Shown here: one piece after another, positions 1 to 9,544 of the stretch
Layout: every line of letters starts with the position of its first letter
Position numbering within the stretch: the first letter of the stretch is position 1
NCBI GenBank assembly: GCA_963736355.1
Contig: CAVTOO010000015.1
Coordinates: 1 to 59,153 of the forward strand
Source: CAVTOO01 sp963736355
GTDB taxonomy: Bacteria; Pseudomonadota; Alphaproteobacteria; Rhizobiales; Xanthobacteraceae
Direction: 5' to 3'
Length of the DNA stretch: 59,153 nucleotides
The notes under the pieces: generated by a model
What the model was told of the DNA's origin: nothing
The model's input: only the letters and a program-made list of their open reading frames with translations
The model's database searches: none
Program-made: the position numbers and the translations under genes

Positions 1-1436
1 GTGACGCGTTCGTTGATATTGCTCCGTCGGCGGCGCCGCGTCGAGATTGCCTCTGAATTCCTTATACGCCGCTTCGTCCGGCAACAGAATTCGTACCCGA
101 CAGGATCAGCGAGTGCAGCCGCTCCGGGTGATTGAGCGCATATGAAATGGCGGTGCAGCCGCCTGCGGCGCAGCCGATCAGATGAAAGCGCTCAAGGCGG
201 AGCGCCTCAATGAGTTGGTGCAGATCGCCTGCGGAGGAGCCGACATCGTCAGCAGGCCCCTTTTCGTCTTGAAGAAGCCGCGCGCCGACCAGCCGATCAC
301 GCGATAGCCCGCCGGCAAAGACCGGCTGCTGATATTGCCAGCACTCGTTGCTCTGCGACCACGGATGGCAAAAGACAATGGCCTCGCCGCTACCGCCCGT
401 ATCCGAGAACCAGATCTTGACCGGCTTCGTATCCGCATAGGCTTCAGTCGTCGGAACCTGCTCCGGTACAGGCACCACGTCCCAGACCTTGACCGGCCCG
501 CTGACGATACGCGGCATCGGCGCATGCGATGACAGCGGCACGATCCACGGCACATCCGGCGGGGCGGCAATATCGGGCGGAGTTGCCTTGCCGTCCCGAT
601 GCCGTTCGAGGAAATTCAGCACGACAGCATTGAACGCATCGGGCTGCTCCCAATAGGCGGACGCGCCGGCCTCGTCGATCACCGCCAGTTCGCGGTTCGG
701 CAGGTGCTGCGCGAACAACCGGTTATGCGCGGCTGAGGAATAATGATCGGCATCGCCGGTGAGCAGCAGCACCGGGGCCTTGAGCTGCGCCATCCGCGTC
801 CATGTCAGTTTTTGTCCGCCCCACGGTTGCAGTTCGAACGCACCTTCCGGATGCGCCGCCGCGCCATTCGCGATCCATGTATCCAGCCCTTCCCGGTTGG
901 CGCCGCGATACGACGGTCCAAGCTCGAAGAAATGCGGCTCGGCGTGATGATTTTCCGCAAGGCACGCCCGTTCGTTCATCGCCCGATAGTCCGCTTCATC
1001 CACGAAGAGGCGGGCTCCGAGAAGAATGGCAGAGCGAACGCGCGCCGGATGATCGATCGCAAAGTCCACGACCGCTGCGGCACTTTCTGCGGCTCCGAGC
1101 AGATGACACGAATCGATGCTCAAGCCATTCAGCAGGTCGCGCAGGTCGTTCGCCACGGTCGATAAATTATTCTGCGGCCCGCGCGCCGTTGTGTCCGTGC
1201 CGCGGCGTGACCATGCGATGACGCGATAGCCGGCGGCTGCAAGCGCCGGCTGCTGGTAGAGCCCAGCACGCGCTGCCCTGACAATTCGGATGATTGAGCA
1301 CCACGACTTCGCCCGGCCCGCCGGTGTCCCAATAGGCCAGCTTCACCGGCCCGATATCGACATGCCCGCTCGTTGCGAAAGCTTGCTTGGGAACAGGAAT
1401 TTTGGTCCAGGGCATTGCGCAGGAACTGACAACCAT
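1..1436 (-). CDS. Tandem alpha/beta-hydrolase-fold protein lacking catalytic serines (partial, frameshifted)
   Basis: Two alpha/beta-hydrolase domains lie in tandem in one polypeptide that runs off the left edge. Each starts with a matching strand (KLAYWDTGGPGE, KIWFSDTGGSGE) and a His-Pro oxyanion-like loop (LNHPN, FCHPW). The nucleophile elbow, normally G-x-S-x-G, reads LLGAAES in domain 1 (about 1090-1120) and LIGCAAGG in domain 2 (about 165-185), so Ser is Ala in both. The frame breaks near 1200-1240, twice near 230-320 (compensating; YRVIGWSARG reads in the other frame) and near 80. Start at 1436 is the first Met before domain 1. A cobalamin riboswitch lies upstream on the same strand. 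Function unknown: a non-hydrolytic binding protein or an atypical enzyme are both possible. Confidence 0.75.
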
Positions 1437-1483
1437 TGGTGCTCCACGAGATTCGTTGCTGGAAAGCTGAAGAACGACTGGAG

Positions 1484-1717
1484 TTATGGACGTGAGAGGT
1501 AGCGCGTGCGGGCAGGTCCTGTTTCAACGCCGCAATGTCGCGGCATCGACCAGCATGCACACATCGCGTCGCACCAGCCAGCCGCTTTGAGCGTGGCTTT
1601 CGATACGCGAAGCGTGTGCGGCGCAGCGAAGATTGCAGACCAAGAAATAAAGTCAGACACGCTCAAACTCGCCAATCTCAAACCCATGACGTGAGAGCGA
1701 GGTTGGCGACGCAACAT
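1484..1717 (-). CDS. Short hypothetical ORF directly downstream of the cobalamin riboswitch
   Basis: A 77-codon frame opens with ATG behind a good ribosome-binding site (GAGGAGA, five bases away) about 80 bases after the riboswitch. The product begins MLRRQPRSHVMGLRLASLSV and matches nothing I recognise. It has no clear membrane segment and is not one of the usual B12-controlled products (BtuB, CbtA/B, MetE, NrdJ). It may be a leader ORF, a decayed gene, or the start of a frameshifted gene that continues into the hydrolase. Coding status is doubtful; the start signal is the best evidence for it. Confidence 0.3.
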   Translation of the reverse strand: MLRRQPRSHVMGLRLASLSVSDFISWSAIFAAPHTLRVSKATLKAAGWCDAMCACWSMPRHCGVETGPARTRYLSRP

Positions 1718-1794
1718 GAGAGTCTCCTCGCGGCAGACCGCCGACGGGATCGCAAGCGCACCGCCGGGACACCCCGCCCGCGGACGTTCAATCT

Positions 1795-1962
1795 GTCGGG
1801 GCAGGTCTCCTGGACTCGCGGATCGTCGCCTCGGTCCGGCCTTCCCGGGATCGCTCCCAGTGGCGCAGATGGACGTCGGCTCACCGCTTACAGTTGCGGG
1901 GACAGCGCCGGAATTGCCTCAAAGTTTCCCTCAAGACGCACCAGCTTCCCTCTTCGCTCCGG
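1795..1962 (-). promoter_or_regulatory. Cobalamin (B12) riboswitch
   Basis: Read on the minus strand, the elements of the cobalamin aptamer occur in order: a GAAGCTGGTG-type entry (about 1950-1938), GAGGCAATTCCGGCGC (about 1920-1905), GTCCCCGCAACTGTAA (about 1904-1889), GAGCCGACGTCC, GCCACTG (1864-1858), GGGAAGGC (1846-1839), GACGATCCGCGAG and the B12 box CCAGGAGACCTGCC (1813-1800). Spacing and order match the known family. It lies 106 bases after the atzF stop and points at the small ORF and hydrolase gene. No recognisable B12 biosynthesis or uptake gene follows. Confidence 0.93.
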
Positions 1963-2067
1963 ATGAATCACCCGAAGAACCTCGACGTCCGCACTATGGG
2001 CAACAGCCCACGGACCGTCAATTCGGCGACACATAAAGTCTGTTTATATCGTGGGCGTCGGCCCGCC

Positions 2068-3864
2068 TTACGCGCGCGCGGCCTGTTGAACAAAGGCCCG
2101 CCATCCGCCGAGGTCAGAAATATCGCGCGCGCCGATGGTGGCCTGCGGCTCGACCAGAAATCCTTTGGGTGCGGTGCCGTCAGCGAGCCGCACCGTGCCG
2201 ATCGACAGCGGCGACGGCACCTTGGACACAAACACGCCGAAGGAAGCAGCGCTCAGCGCCCAGACTTCGGTCTTGATCGCGGATCCCTGCCCCGCGTCAA
2301 CACGCAAAAGACCCGGCCGATGCGGCGGGCCGCCCGGCAACGCAAACAACCGATAATCCGCCTGCGTCTCAGCCTCGCGGATAAAGCGCGCACCGAGCGA
2401 CGACAATTCGCCGTTCAGCGGCAATCCGGACATATGCGCGCCGACCACAACAAGTTCGATGTCGTCCGCACCGGCGCTCGCAAGCGGGCCCGCCCATGAT
2501 GACTCCAGCGTTTTGCCGGTCGCGCCGAGCGGTACACCGGATGCGCCGTGCAGCTTTGCACCAAGTGTTGCGAGTTGAGCGTCCGTGCTTGCAGGGCCGA
2601 TCAGCGTCACACCGGACGGCAGGCCGTCACCGCGAAAATGGCTCGGCACCGCGAGCGCGCAAAGGTCCAGAAGATTGACGAAATTCGTGTAGGTGCCCAG
2701 TTCGGAATTCGGGCCGATCGGGTCCGCCGCGAGGTCGCGCAGGCTGCGCGGCCGCGGAAATGTCGGCACCATCAGAACATCGATGTCGCGCCAGACGGAC
2801 TTGGACGCACGACGCAGTTCCGCCAGCTTGTAAATTGCCGCGAACGTATCCGCCGCGCTGAATTTCGACGCGCTCTCGATAATGGCGCGCGTCGTCGGAT
2901 GAAGCGACGACGCCGATGTCTCGATGAAATTCCGGATGCCTTGATACCGCTCCGCGACCCACGGGCCCTGATACAACAGCGTCGCGACATCGAAGAACGC
3001 CGACATATTGATCGGCTTGATCTCGACGCCGAGCCTTTTCAGATCGGCAAGTGCCGCGTCAAACGCCGCCTCCGATGCCGCATCGCCGCCAAAGCGGCGG
3101 CTTGCAGCGTCGGGAACACCGACCCACAGGTGCGACGGCACGCCCGACGCATCAAGATTGACGGGCCGCGAATAGGAATCCGTCGGATCGAAACCCATCG
3201 TCACCTGCAGCGCGGTGTAGGCATCCTCCACCGTCAGCGCAAAGATCGACACGCAGTCGAGACTGCGGCATGCGGGAACGACCCCGGATGTCGACAGCGC
3301 GCCGAGCGTCGGCTTCAGCCCGACAATATTGTTGAGCCCCGCCGGCACGCGGCCGGACCCTGCCGTATCGGTGCCCAATGCGAGCGGCACGAGCCCCGCC
3401 GCAACCGACACCGCCGACCCGGAGCTCGATCCGCCGGGTACGATCTCGGGATTGAACGTGTTGCGCGGTACGCCATAGGGCGAACGCACGCCGACAAGAC
3501 CGGTCGCAAACTGATCGAGATTCGTCTTGCCGATGATGAGCGCACCCGCGGCGCGCAGCCGCGCCACAACGGTGGCGTCCTGTGCAGCCGCATAGGCGAA
3601 GTCAGGGCACGCGGCGGTAGTCGGCAGACCCGCGACATCGATATTGTCCTTCACCGCGACGGGAATGCCATAGAGCGGAAGATCAAGCGCGCCCCGCGCC
3701 TCAAGGACACGCGCCTCGGCGACGACGTCCTCCATCGCGCGCAAGGTGATGAACATCGCCTTGTCGTCATGCGCGGCAATGCGCGCATAAAGCTGCGCGA
3801 CGGCCTCCGATGGCTTTGTCTCACCCGAGCGGTAGGCTTTCAGATAGTCGTTGATCGTGAGCAC
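2068..3864 (-). CDS. atzF: Allophanate hydrolase
   Basis: 598 residues, full length for the AtzF/DUR1 family. The N-terminal amidase-signature domain has the Lys-Ser-Ser set: PVAVKDNID holds the Lys, PGGSSSGSA the cis-Ser and nucleophile region, and LGTDTAGSGR the second glycine-rich strand. The C-terminal domain from about residue 465 (VVGAHMSGLPLNGEL to the end) is the small domain that distinguishes allophanate hydrolases from plain amidases. The cytosolic enzyme hydrolyses allophanate (or urea-1,3-dicarboxylate) to ammonia and CO2. It is last in the operon, 27 bases after the AtzH/HpxZ-like gene. No urea carboxylase is present in the window, so the substrate probably comes from AtzE or a biuret hydrolase. 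Confidence 0.93.
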   Translation of the reverse strand: MLTINDYLKAYRSGETKPSEAVAQLYARIAAHDDKAMFITLRAMEDVVAEARVLEARGALDLPLYGIPVAVKDNIDVAGLPTTAACPDFAYAAAQDATVVARLRAAGALIIGKTNLDQFATGLVGVRSPYGVPRNTFNPEIVPGGSSSGSAVSVAAGLVPLALGTDTAGSGRVPAGLNNIVGLKPTLGALSTSGVVPACRSLDCVSIFALTVEDAYTALQVTMGFDPTDSYSRPVNLDASGVPSHLWVGVPDAASRRFGGDAASEAAFDAALADLKRLGVEIKPINMSAFFDVATLLYQGPWVAERYQGIRNFIETSASSLHPTTRAIIESASKFSAADTFAAIYKLAELRRASKSVWRDIDVLMVPTFPRPRSLRDLAADPIGPNSELGTYTNFVNLLDLCALAVPSHFRGDGLPSGVTLIGPASTDAQLATLGAKLHGASGVPLGATGKTLESSWAGPLASAGADDIELVVVGAHMSGLPLNGELSSLGARFIREAETQADYRLFALPGGPPHRPGLLRVDAGQGSAIKTEVWALSAASFGVFVSKVPSPLSIGTVRLADGTAPKGFLVEPQATIGARDISDLGGWRAFVQQAARA

Positions 3865-3891
3865 GTCAGAAACCTTGCAATTGTGGAAGGG

Positions 3892-4281
3892 TCAGGTGGC
3901 CGGATCGGCAATGATGCTGACATGCGCCGCCACGACCTTCCAGCCGCCTTCAATGCGAACCCAGCTTTGCATCTGCCGCCCGATTTTGCCGGCGGCTGAA
4001 TCGCGCACGAACAGCGTCGAGGCAGTCGCGAAATCGGTGCCGAATGTGGTGATGACGGTCTGCTCAAGCCGGCGGGCCAGCCCAACGGGCGAGCGCGCCT
4101 GACGGAACGCGCGGATGGCATCCATGCCGTAGAGGTTTTCACCGACGCCATAGCGGATCGTGCTTTTGCAGTCCCAGAACAGCGCTTCCAGCGTTTCGAC
4201 GTCGTTGCTGACGAGCGCTTTTTCGTAGCGCGCGAACTCCGCCTCCATTTCGGCCTTCACGGCGGGAATGTTGATCTGCAT
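3892..4281 (-). CDS. hpxZ: AtzH-like / HpxZ-family protein (DUF3225, NTF2-like fold)
   Basis: 129 residues matching the HpxZ/AtzH family: MQINIPAVKAEMEAEFARYE at the start, a core with NDVETLEALFWDCKSTIRYG and LYGMDAIRAFRQAR, and a terminal IEGGWKVVAAHVS strand. Family members sit beside AtzE-type amidases in s-triazine and oxalurate gene clusters, and AtzH has been described as an amidohydrolase acting on dicarboxyurea. The start is the Met after AGGAG, nine bases beyond the atzE stop, so translation is probably coupled. Whether it is an enzyme or a helper of the amidase here cannot be told from sequence. Confidence 0.85.
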   Translation of the reverse strand: MQINIPAVKAEMEAEFARYEKALVSNDVETLEALFWDCKSTIRYGVGENLYGMDAIRAFRQARSPVGLARRLEQTVITTFGTDFATASTLFVRDSAAGKIGRQMQSWVRIEGGWKVVAAHVSIIADPAT

Positions 4282-4290
4282 GGGAACTCC

Positions 4291-5694
4291 TCACAACTTT
4301 GCGACAGGCGCGCGCACAACCCCGGCGCGCTCAAGATGGCGGGCGACCCGCAGCGCCAGATCCTCGCGCCATGGCGGCGCAATAACCTGAACGCCGAGCG
4401 GCAGACCATCGTCCGGCCACACCGGCACGGCCGCGACGGGCAGACCGATAAAGGAGATCGGCTGGGTATAGATGCCGATATTCGGACGCACCAGCATTTC
4501 CTGGCCGTCGAGCACGAATGTCTTCTGTCCGAGGCGCGGCGCGCGGCACGGCGTCGACGGCGCAAGAATGACGTCAACCTCGTCAAACAACGCCAGCACG
4601 CGATCGCGATACCACCGGCGGAAGCGCTGACTTTGCTGAACCCAGGCGGCGGGAACCATCGCGCCGGCGAGCAACCTGTCCCGAACCACCGGTTCGAAAT
4701 CCGCCGCACGCGTGCGCAACCGCTCGAGATGCAGCGCGGCGCCTTCGGATGCTGTGATGATGAAAGCCGCGGCGCGCGCCCGCGCTACTTCGGGAAGCTC
4801 GATGTGCTTGTCGGCGTCGAGCGCCTTTGCAACAACGTCCACCGCGCGAAACGCCTCCGGCATGCCGCCGCGCGCGAAATAGCCACCGGCAGTGGCGATC
4901 CGCAGCCCTGAAATGCCGCGATCGATGTCGCTGGCGATACGGGTTCGATCGCACGCGGGGATACGGCCGGATCGTCAGCATCCGGCCCCTGCATCGCGTC
5001 GTAACTCAAGGCGAGATCGGTGACGGACCGCGCCAGCGGGCCGAGATGATCGAGGCTTGTCACGAACGGAAAGCTGCCCGCGCGCGTCAGCCGGCCGTAG
5101 GTCGGTTTCAATCCGAACGTGCCGCAAAAGGCGGACGGCACCCGGATCGACCCGTTGGTATCGGAGCCGAGCGTCAGCGGAACGAGACCGGCCGCGAGCG
5201 CGCTGCCCGATCCGCCTGACGATCCGCCCGACATATGCTCAAGGTCGTGCGGATTGCGCGATGCGCCGTCATGCACGTTCTCGCCGGTGAAGTCGTAGGC
5301 GTATTCGCCCATGTTGAGGCCGCCGACGAGAACGGCGCCGGCTTCTTCAAGCCGCCGAACCAGCGCACCGTCGCGCAAAGCCGGTGCGCGCTCGCGGTTG
5401 ATCTTCGAACCTGCGCGGGTCGGCAGACCGGCAATATCGAAACAAATTCTTGACCGCGAAGGGCACGCCTGCGAGCGCGCCGACTTTTTCGCCCTTACTG
5501 ATCTTCTCATCGAGCGCACTGGCCTTCGCCAGCGCGCGCTCGGTGACGACATCCGTGAACGCATTGGTCTGCGGATCGACCTGCTTGATGCGCGCGAGAA
5601 CGGATTCGATCACCGCCCGCGCGCTGATGCGCTTCTCCGAGACCGCACTTGCGATCTCGCTCGCGGTCGCAACTGAAGCGTCCGGGCCCGTCAT
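4291..5694 (-). CDS. atzE: AtzE-family amidase (1-carboxybiuret hydrolase subunit), two frameshifts
   Basis: Amidase-signature enzyme in three consecutive frames. N-terminal part MTGPDASVATASEIA...GVPFAVKNLF holds the catalytic Lys. The middle part HMSGGSSGGSGSALAAGL...LGSDTNGSIRVPSAFCG holds the two Ser positions. The C-terminal part runs from GLRIATAGGYFARGGMPEAF to VRAPVAKL. The first break (about 5446) is an extra T in a T run, TTGTTTCGAT where TTGTTCGAT restores KNLFDIAGLP; the second is near 4910. Reconstructed length is about 465 residues, normal for AtzE. With AtzG it forms the transamidosome-like complex that deaminates 1-carboxybiuret. ATG overlaps the atzG stop as ATGA. Consensus error is likelier than a true pseudogene because all catalytic segments are intact. 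Confidence 0.9.
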
Positions 5695-5897
5695 AGGCGG
5701 TAGACCGGCGCGGGATCGATATGCTCGTCGAGGGGGACGCCCTCGACCAGCTTCGCCATCGCTGCGAGTGTGACAAGATTGGCAACGACCCCGTCCCGCC
5801 AGTCCGCGTCGATCGACAGGCCGAGCACCGGCGCCATCGCATCCAGCATCGCCAGCGCCAGTTCATTCGGAGAGATGGTCGGATCGGCCATGGACAT
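5691..5897 (-). CDS. atzG: AtzG-like small subunit (DUF4089)
   Basis: 68 residues, MSMADPTISPNELALAMLDA to DEHIDPAPVYRL. Size, helical pattern and the PAPVY end match AtzG, the GatC-like belt subunit that stabilises AtzE in the 1-carboxybiuret hydrolase complex. The TAA of the upstream ABC ATPase directly precedes its ATG, and its own stop overlaps the atzE ATG by four bases, so all three are translationally coupled. It has no catalytic residues of its own, as expected for this family. Confidence 0.88.
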   Translation of the reverse strand: MSMADPTISPNELALAMLDAMAPVLGLSIDADWRDGVVANLVTLAAMAKLVEGVPLDEHIDPAPVYRL

Positions 5898-7577
5898 TTA
5901 TACCGGCGGATGAGGAATGGCCGCAATCAGCTCGCGTGTGTATTCGGCCTGCGGATTCTCGAGAACGGCGGCGGCCGTGCCCTGCTCCACGATCTGACCC
6001 GTCTTCATGACGATCACGCGGTCGCACAACAGACGCACGACATGCAGATCGTGGCTGACGAACAGATAGCTCATGCCGAGCGTCGATTTGAGGTCGGCGA
6101 GCAGATTGAGCACCACGGCCTGCACCGACACATCGAGCGCTGCCGTCGGCTCGTCGAGAATGACCAGATCGGGATTGAGCGCAATGGCACGGGCGATGCC
6201 GACACGTGCCTTCTGGCCGCCGGAGAGCTGATGCGGAAAACGGTCGAGCAAATCAATCGGCAATCCGACCAGACCCGCCAGCTCTTCCGTCCGCGCCCTC
6301 ACCGCATCGCTTTTCATGCTGCCGCCCATCCGCAGAATGGGATCGGCGATGGCGCGCGCGGCCGTATAGCGCGGGTTGAGGCTGTCGGTCGGGTCCTGGA
6401 ACACCATCTGAATCTTCGAGCGCAACGGATTGCGCGCAAATTCATTGGCCGGCACCGCGCCGATGTCCTGGCCCTTGAAGGTGATGCGGCCGGATGTCGG
6501 ATCGAGCAGACGCATCACGATGGTCGAGGTGGTGGATTTTCCGCAGCCGGATTCGCCGACCAGCCCGACGCTTTCGCCGCGCTTCACCTCGAACGAAATG
6601 CCGTCGACGGCGCGAAACGGCGCTTCCTCGGTCTTGCGCCCGAACAGGCGCGCCATCGAGGATGTCGCGCCCTGGCGCGGGTATTCCTTCACCAGATTTT
6701 CGACCGCGAGCAACGTCTCGCCCGCCGGCACACTGGCGACCGCCGGGGCGGCCTCTGCCTCCGGCAACAAATCCCGCAAGCTGATGCCTGGCCGCGGGGT
6801 GGCCCGCATCAGCTTGCGGGTATAGGCATGCTGCGGTGTCTTGAAGACCGTACCGGACGCAGCAGCCTCTACCACTTGTCCCTTTTCCATCACGACCACC
6901 CGATCGCAATAGGTGGCGGCGAGACCAAGATCGTGCGTGATCAGGATCGTCGACATGCCGCGCTCGCGCGTCAGCTCGGTCACCAGTTCCATCACCGCCT
7001 TCTGCGTCGTCACATCGAGGCCGGTGGTCGGCTCATCGGCGATCAGCAATTGCGGCCGGCAGGCGAGCGCGAGCGCGATGACGATGCGCTGGCACATGCC
7101 GCCGGAGAGTTCGAACGGATAGGCGTGATAGCGCTCCTCGGGGCGGGCGATGCGCACCTGCTTGAGCGCATCGATGGCCTTGTCCCTGGCATCGGCGGAG
7201 CCAGCCAGTGAGTGACGCCGCATCACGTCTTCGATCTGGTGACCCACTTTGCGGATCGGATTGAGCGCCGCGCGCGGATTCTGGAAGATCATCGAGATCT
7301 CCCGGCCGCGCAGATCCTTCATGTCGCGCTCGTCGGCACCGACAACATCGATTCCCGAAAACGAGATGCTGCCATTGGCGATGCGGCCGACCCGGTCGAG
7401 AATGCGCATGACAGCGTAGGACGTCACCGACTTGCCCGAGCCGAACTCGCCGACGATGCCCAGCGTCTCGCCCTTGGCGACCGAGATATCGACCTTGCGG
7501 ACGGCCTGCACCGTGCCGCGCCGCGTGGCGAATTCAACGGTCAGATCGCGAACGTCGAGCAGCGGAAGGTCTGTCAT
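5898..7577 (-). CDS. Dipeptide/oligopeptide-type ABC transporter, fused dual ATPase (DppD-DppF)
   Basis: 559 residues with two complete nucleotide-binding domains. Domain 1 has Walker A GEFGSGKS, signature LSGGM and Walker B LLIADEPT. Domain 2 has Walker A GESGCGKS, signature LSGGQKAR and Walker B LVILDEPT. Each ends with the oligopeptide-family C-terminal extension (YTRKLMRATPRP, YTRELIAAIPHPP). The fusion replaces separate DppD and DppF. The frame stays open upstream into the permease gene, but the start MTDLPLLDVRDLTVEFAT at 7577, eight bases after the permease stop, fits family alignments. Note GEFGSGKS with Phe where Ser is usual. It powers import through the adjacent permeases, and the downstream hydrolases suggest a ureido or amide substrate. 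Confidence 0.93.
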   Translation of the reverse strand: MTDLPLLDVRDLTVEFATRRGTVQAVRKVDISVAKGETLGIVGEFGSGKSVTSYAVMRILDRVGRIANGSISFSGIDVVGADERDMKDLRGREISMIFQNPRAALNPIRKVGHQIEDVMRRHSLAGSADARDKAIDALKQVRIARPEERYHAYPFELSGGMCQRIVIALALACRPQLLIADEPTTGLDVTTQKAVMELVTELTRERGMSTILITHDLGLAATYCDRVVVMEKGQVVEAAASGTVFKTPQHAYTRKLMRATPRPGISLRDLLPEAEAAPAVASVPAGETLLAVENLVKEYPRQGATSSMARLFGRKTEEAPFRAVDGISFEVKRGESVGLVGESGCGKSTTSTIVMRLLDPTSGRITFKGQDIGAVPANEFARNPLRSKIQMVFQDPTDSLNPRYTAARAIADPILRMGGSMKSDAVRARTEELAGLVGLPIDLLDRFPHQLSGGQKARVGIARAIALNPDLVILDEPTAALDVSVQAVVLNLLADLKSTLGMSYLFVSHDLHVVRLLCDRVIVMKTGQIVEQGTAAAVLENPQAEYTRELIAAIPHPPV

Positions 7578-7585
7578 CGCATGCC

Positions 7586-8491
7586 TCACGTTCTGCGCTG
7601 CGGATCGACGATATCGCGCAGACCGTCGCCCAGCAGGTTGAAGCAGAACACCGCGGTCATCAGCGCGAGCCCCGGAAACAGCGCGATCCACCATTCGCCC
7701 GACACGATGAAGGCCGCACCCTCCGCGACCATGATCCCCCACTCGGGCGTCGGCGGACGCACGCCAAGCCCGATGAACGACAGCCCGGCGGCGTTGAGGA
7801 TGGCGTAGCCCATGGTGAGCGACATCTGCACCATCATGATCGGCAGAATGTTCGGCAGGATCTGCGTCAGGACGATCCGGATATCGGTGTTGCCGGTCAG
7901 CCGCGCCGCCTGAACGAAACCGGCATCGCGCCGGACATTCACCTCGGCGCGCGCAATGCGCACATAGAGCGGAAAATTGATGATCGCGGTCGCGATCACG
8001 ATATTCGTCACGGTGTTGCCGAGCGCGGCGACAATGCCCATCGCCAGCACGAACAGCGGAAACGCCATGATGGTGTCGGACAGCCGGCCGATGATCCTGT
8101 CGGTCCAGCCGCCATAGAAGCCGGACGCAATGCCGGCGAGTCCGCCGCACGCAAACACGAGCGCCACCGAGAACACCGCAATAGCCATATCCAGACGTGT
8201 CGCAACCACCACGCGCGAGAAAATATCGCGGCCCAGCTGATCGGTGCCGAACCAGTGCTTCAGGGACGGTGCCTGCAACGCCGACGCGGTGTTGCTCGCC
8301 AGCGGATCGTGCGGCACGATCGACGGACCAATCACCGCCGCAATCACGAGAATCACGAACAGACCGAAGGACAATCCCGTCACCGGATTATCCTTGATGA
8401 CGTAGCGCGCGTGCGCCAGCGCGGCCGAGAGCGAAGCCGGGATCAGCGGTTTCGCCGGCTTTGCCGCGATATGGTCCGCAGGCGCTCTCAT
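7586..8491 (-). CDS. ABC transporter permease, DppC type
   Basis: About 301 residues from MRAPADHIAAKPAKPLIPAS to IVDPQRRT. A cytoplasmic N-terminus precedes a first membrane helix (VTGLSFGLFVILVIAAVIGPSIV), then the periplasmic SLKHWFGTDQLGRDIFSRVV segment typical of OppC/DppC N-domains. The EAA loop region reads EVNVRRDAGFVQAARLTG, and the C-terminal helices end in LGDGLRDIVDPQ. Its ATG overlaps the DppB-type stop by four bases. Length and topology are normal. It forms the membrane channel with the upstream permease. Confidence 0.92.
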   Translation of the reverse strand: MRAPADHIAAKPAKPLIPASLSAALAHARYVIKDNPVTGLSFGLFVILVIAAVIGPSIVPHDPLASNTASALQAPSLKHWFGTDQLGRDIFSRVVVATRLDMAIAVFSVALVFACGGLAGIASGFYGGWTDRIIGRLSDTIMAFPLFVLAMGIVAALGNTVTNIVIATAIINFPLYVRIARAEVNVRRDAGFVQAARLTGNTDIRIVLTQILPNILPIMMVQMSLTMGYAILNAAGLSFIGLGVRPPTPEWGIMVAEGAAFIVSGEWWIALFPGLALMTAVFCFNLLGDGLRDIVDPQRRT

Positions 8492-9501
8492 GCGTTCATC
8501 CTCACGCGCGGATCGACAAGGCCGTAAGTCAGGTCGATCAGGAGATTCAGAATAATGTAGAGGATCGCCATCGACAGGACGAAGCCCTGCACCGGCGCGT
8601 AGTCCGACGCGATCAGCGCTTCGACCGCGTAGGAACCGATGCCGGGCCAGGCGAATACTTTCTCCACCAGCACATTGGCGCCGAGCAGAAACGAGAACAC
8701 CATGCCGAGCGTCGTCAGCACAGGCAGCATGGCGTTGCGAAACGCGTAGGTCATGATGACGGTGCGGCTCTTGAGGCCCGATGCCCGCGCTGTGCGGATA
8801 AACTCCGAGGACAAGACTGCCAGCATCGACGCGCGGGTGATGCGGGCGATGGGCGCGAGCGAGAAGATCGCAAGCGTAATTCCGGGCAGGAGCAGCTGCG
8901 CCAGCGCCGACTTGAAAGTCGTAAAATCGCGCGCAATCAAACTGTCGATGAGATAGAAGCCCGTCACCGTCGGCGGCGCTGAGGCAAAGACGTCGAGCCT
9001 GCCGAGCGGCGCCGGCGACCATTGCAGGATGAAGTAGAAGAAGTAGACGAGCAGCAGCCCGGTAAAGAACACCGGCAGCGAGACGCCTGCGGTCGCAACA
9101 ATCCGGCACGCATGATCGATCAGCGATCCTTGTTTCACCGCCGCCGTGATGCCCAGCGGCACGGCGATCAGCAGCGACAGGATCAGCCCGAACAGCGTCA
9201 GCTCGGCCGACGCCGGCAGGCGGGCGCGAAGGTCGGACAGCACCGACTGGCCGGTGGTGAGCGATTGTCCGAGATCGCCCTTTGAGAGATCGCCGACATA
9301 ACGGACGAATTGCGTCGTCAAAGGCTGGTCGAGGCCGAGCTTGGCTTTGACCTCCGCGATGGCCTGCGGCGTGGCGGCAGGGCCCGCGAAATAAGCAGCC
9401 GTATCTCCGGGCAGCACGCGCGTCAGCAGAAACGAGATGACGACGACGCCGATCAGCGCCGGGAGCGTGGTCATGAGCCGATTGCCGAGGGTCTTCAGCA
9501 T
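8488..9501 (-). CDS. ABC transporter permease, DppB type
   Basis: 337 residues from MLKTLGNRLMTTLPALIGVV to YGLVDPRVRMNA. The N-terminal signal-anchor helix followed by LLTRVLPGDTAAYF is the OppB/DppB hallmark; six membrane helices follow. The EAA-like loop reads EFIRTARASGLKSRTVIMTYAFRNAMLPV. The ending DLTYGLVDPRVR is also typical. It is the first permease of the operon and lies 83 bases after the binding-protein gene, with a strong hairpin between them that may lower its expression relative to the binding protein. Confidence 0.93.
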   Translation of the reverse strand: MLKTLGNRLMTTLPALIGVVVISFLLTRVLPGDTAAYFAGPAATPQAIAEVKAKLGLDQPLTTQFVRYVGDLSKGDLGQSLTTGQSVLSDLRARLPASAELTLFGLILSLLIAVPLGITAAVKQGSLIDHACRIVATAGVSLPVFFTGLLLVYFFYFILQWSPAPLGRLDVFASAPPTVTGFYLIDSLIARDFTTFKSALAQLLLPGITLAIFSLAPIARITRASMLAVLSSEFIRTARASGLKSRTVIMTYAFRNAMLPVLTTLGMVFSFLLGANVLVEKVFAWPGIGSYAVEALIASDYAPVQGFVLSMAILYIILNLLIDLTYGLVDPRVRMNA

Positions 9502-9544
9502 GACATCCGCCTGCGCAATGAAGCTGTGTTTTTCAAAGCAAGAA

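Noticed and set aside
2548..3999. Long plus-strand open frame antisense to atzF
   Set aside because: High-GC shadow frame, Arg/His-rich with no family resemblance; the opposite strand encodes a complete allophanate hydrolase.
7578..8150. N-terminal extension of the dual ABC ATPase
   Set aside because: It overlaps the DppC-type permease out of frame and is not similar to ABC proteins; the start at 7577 fits the family.
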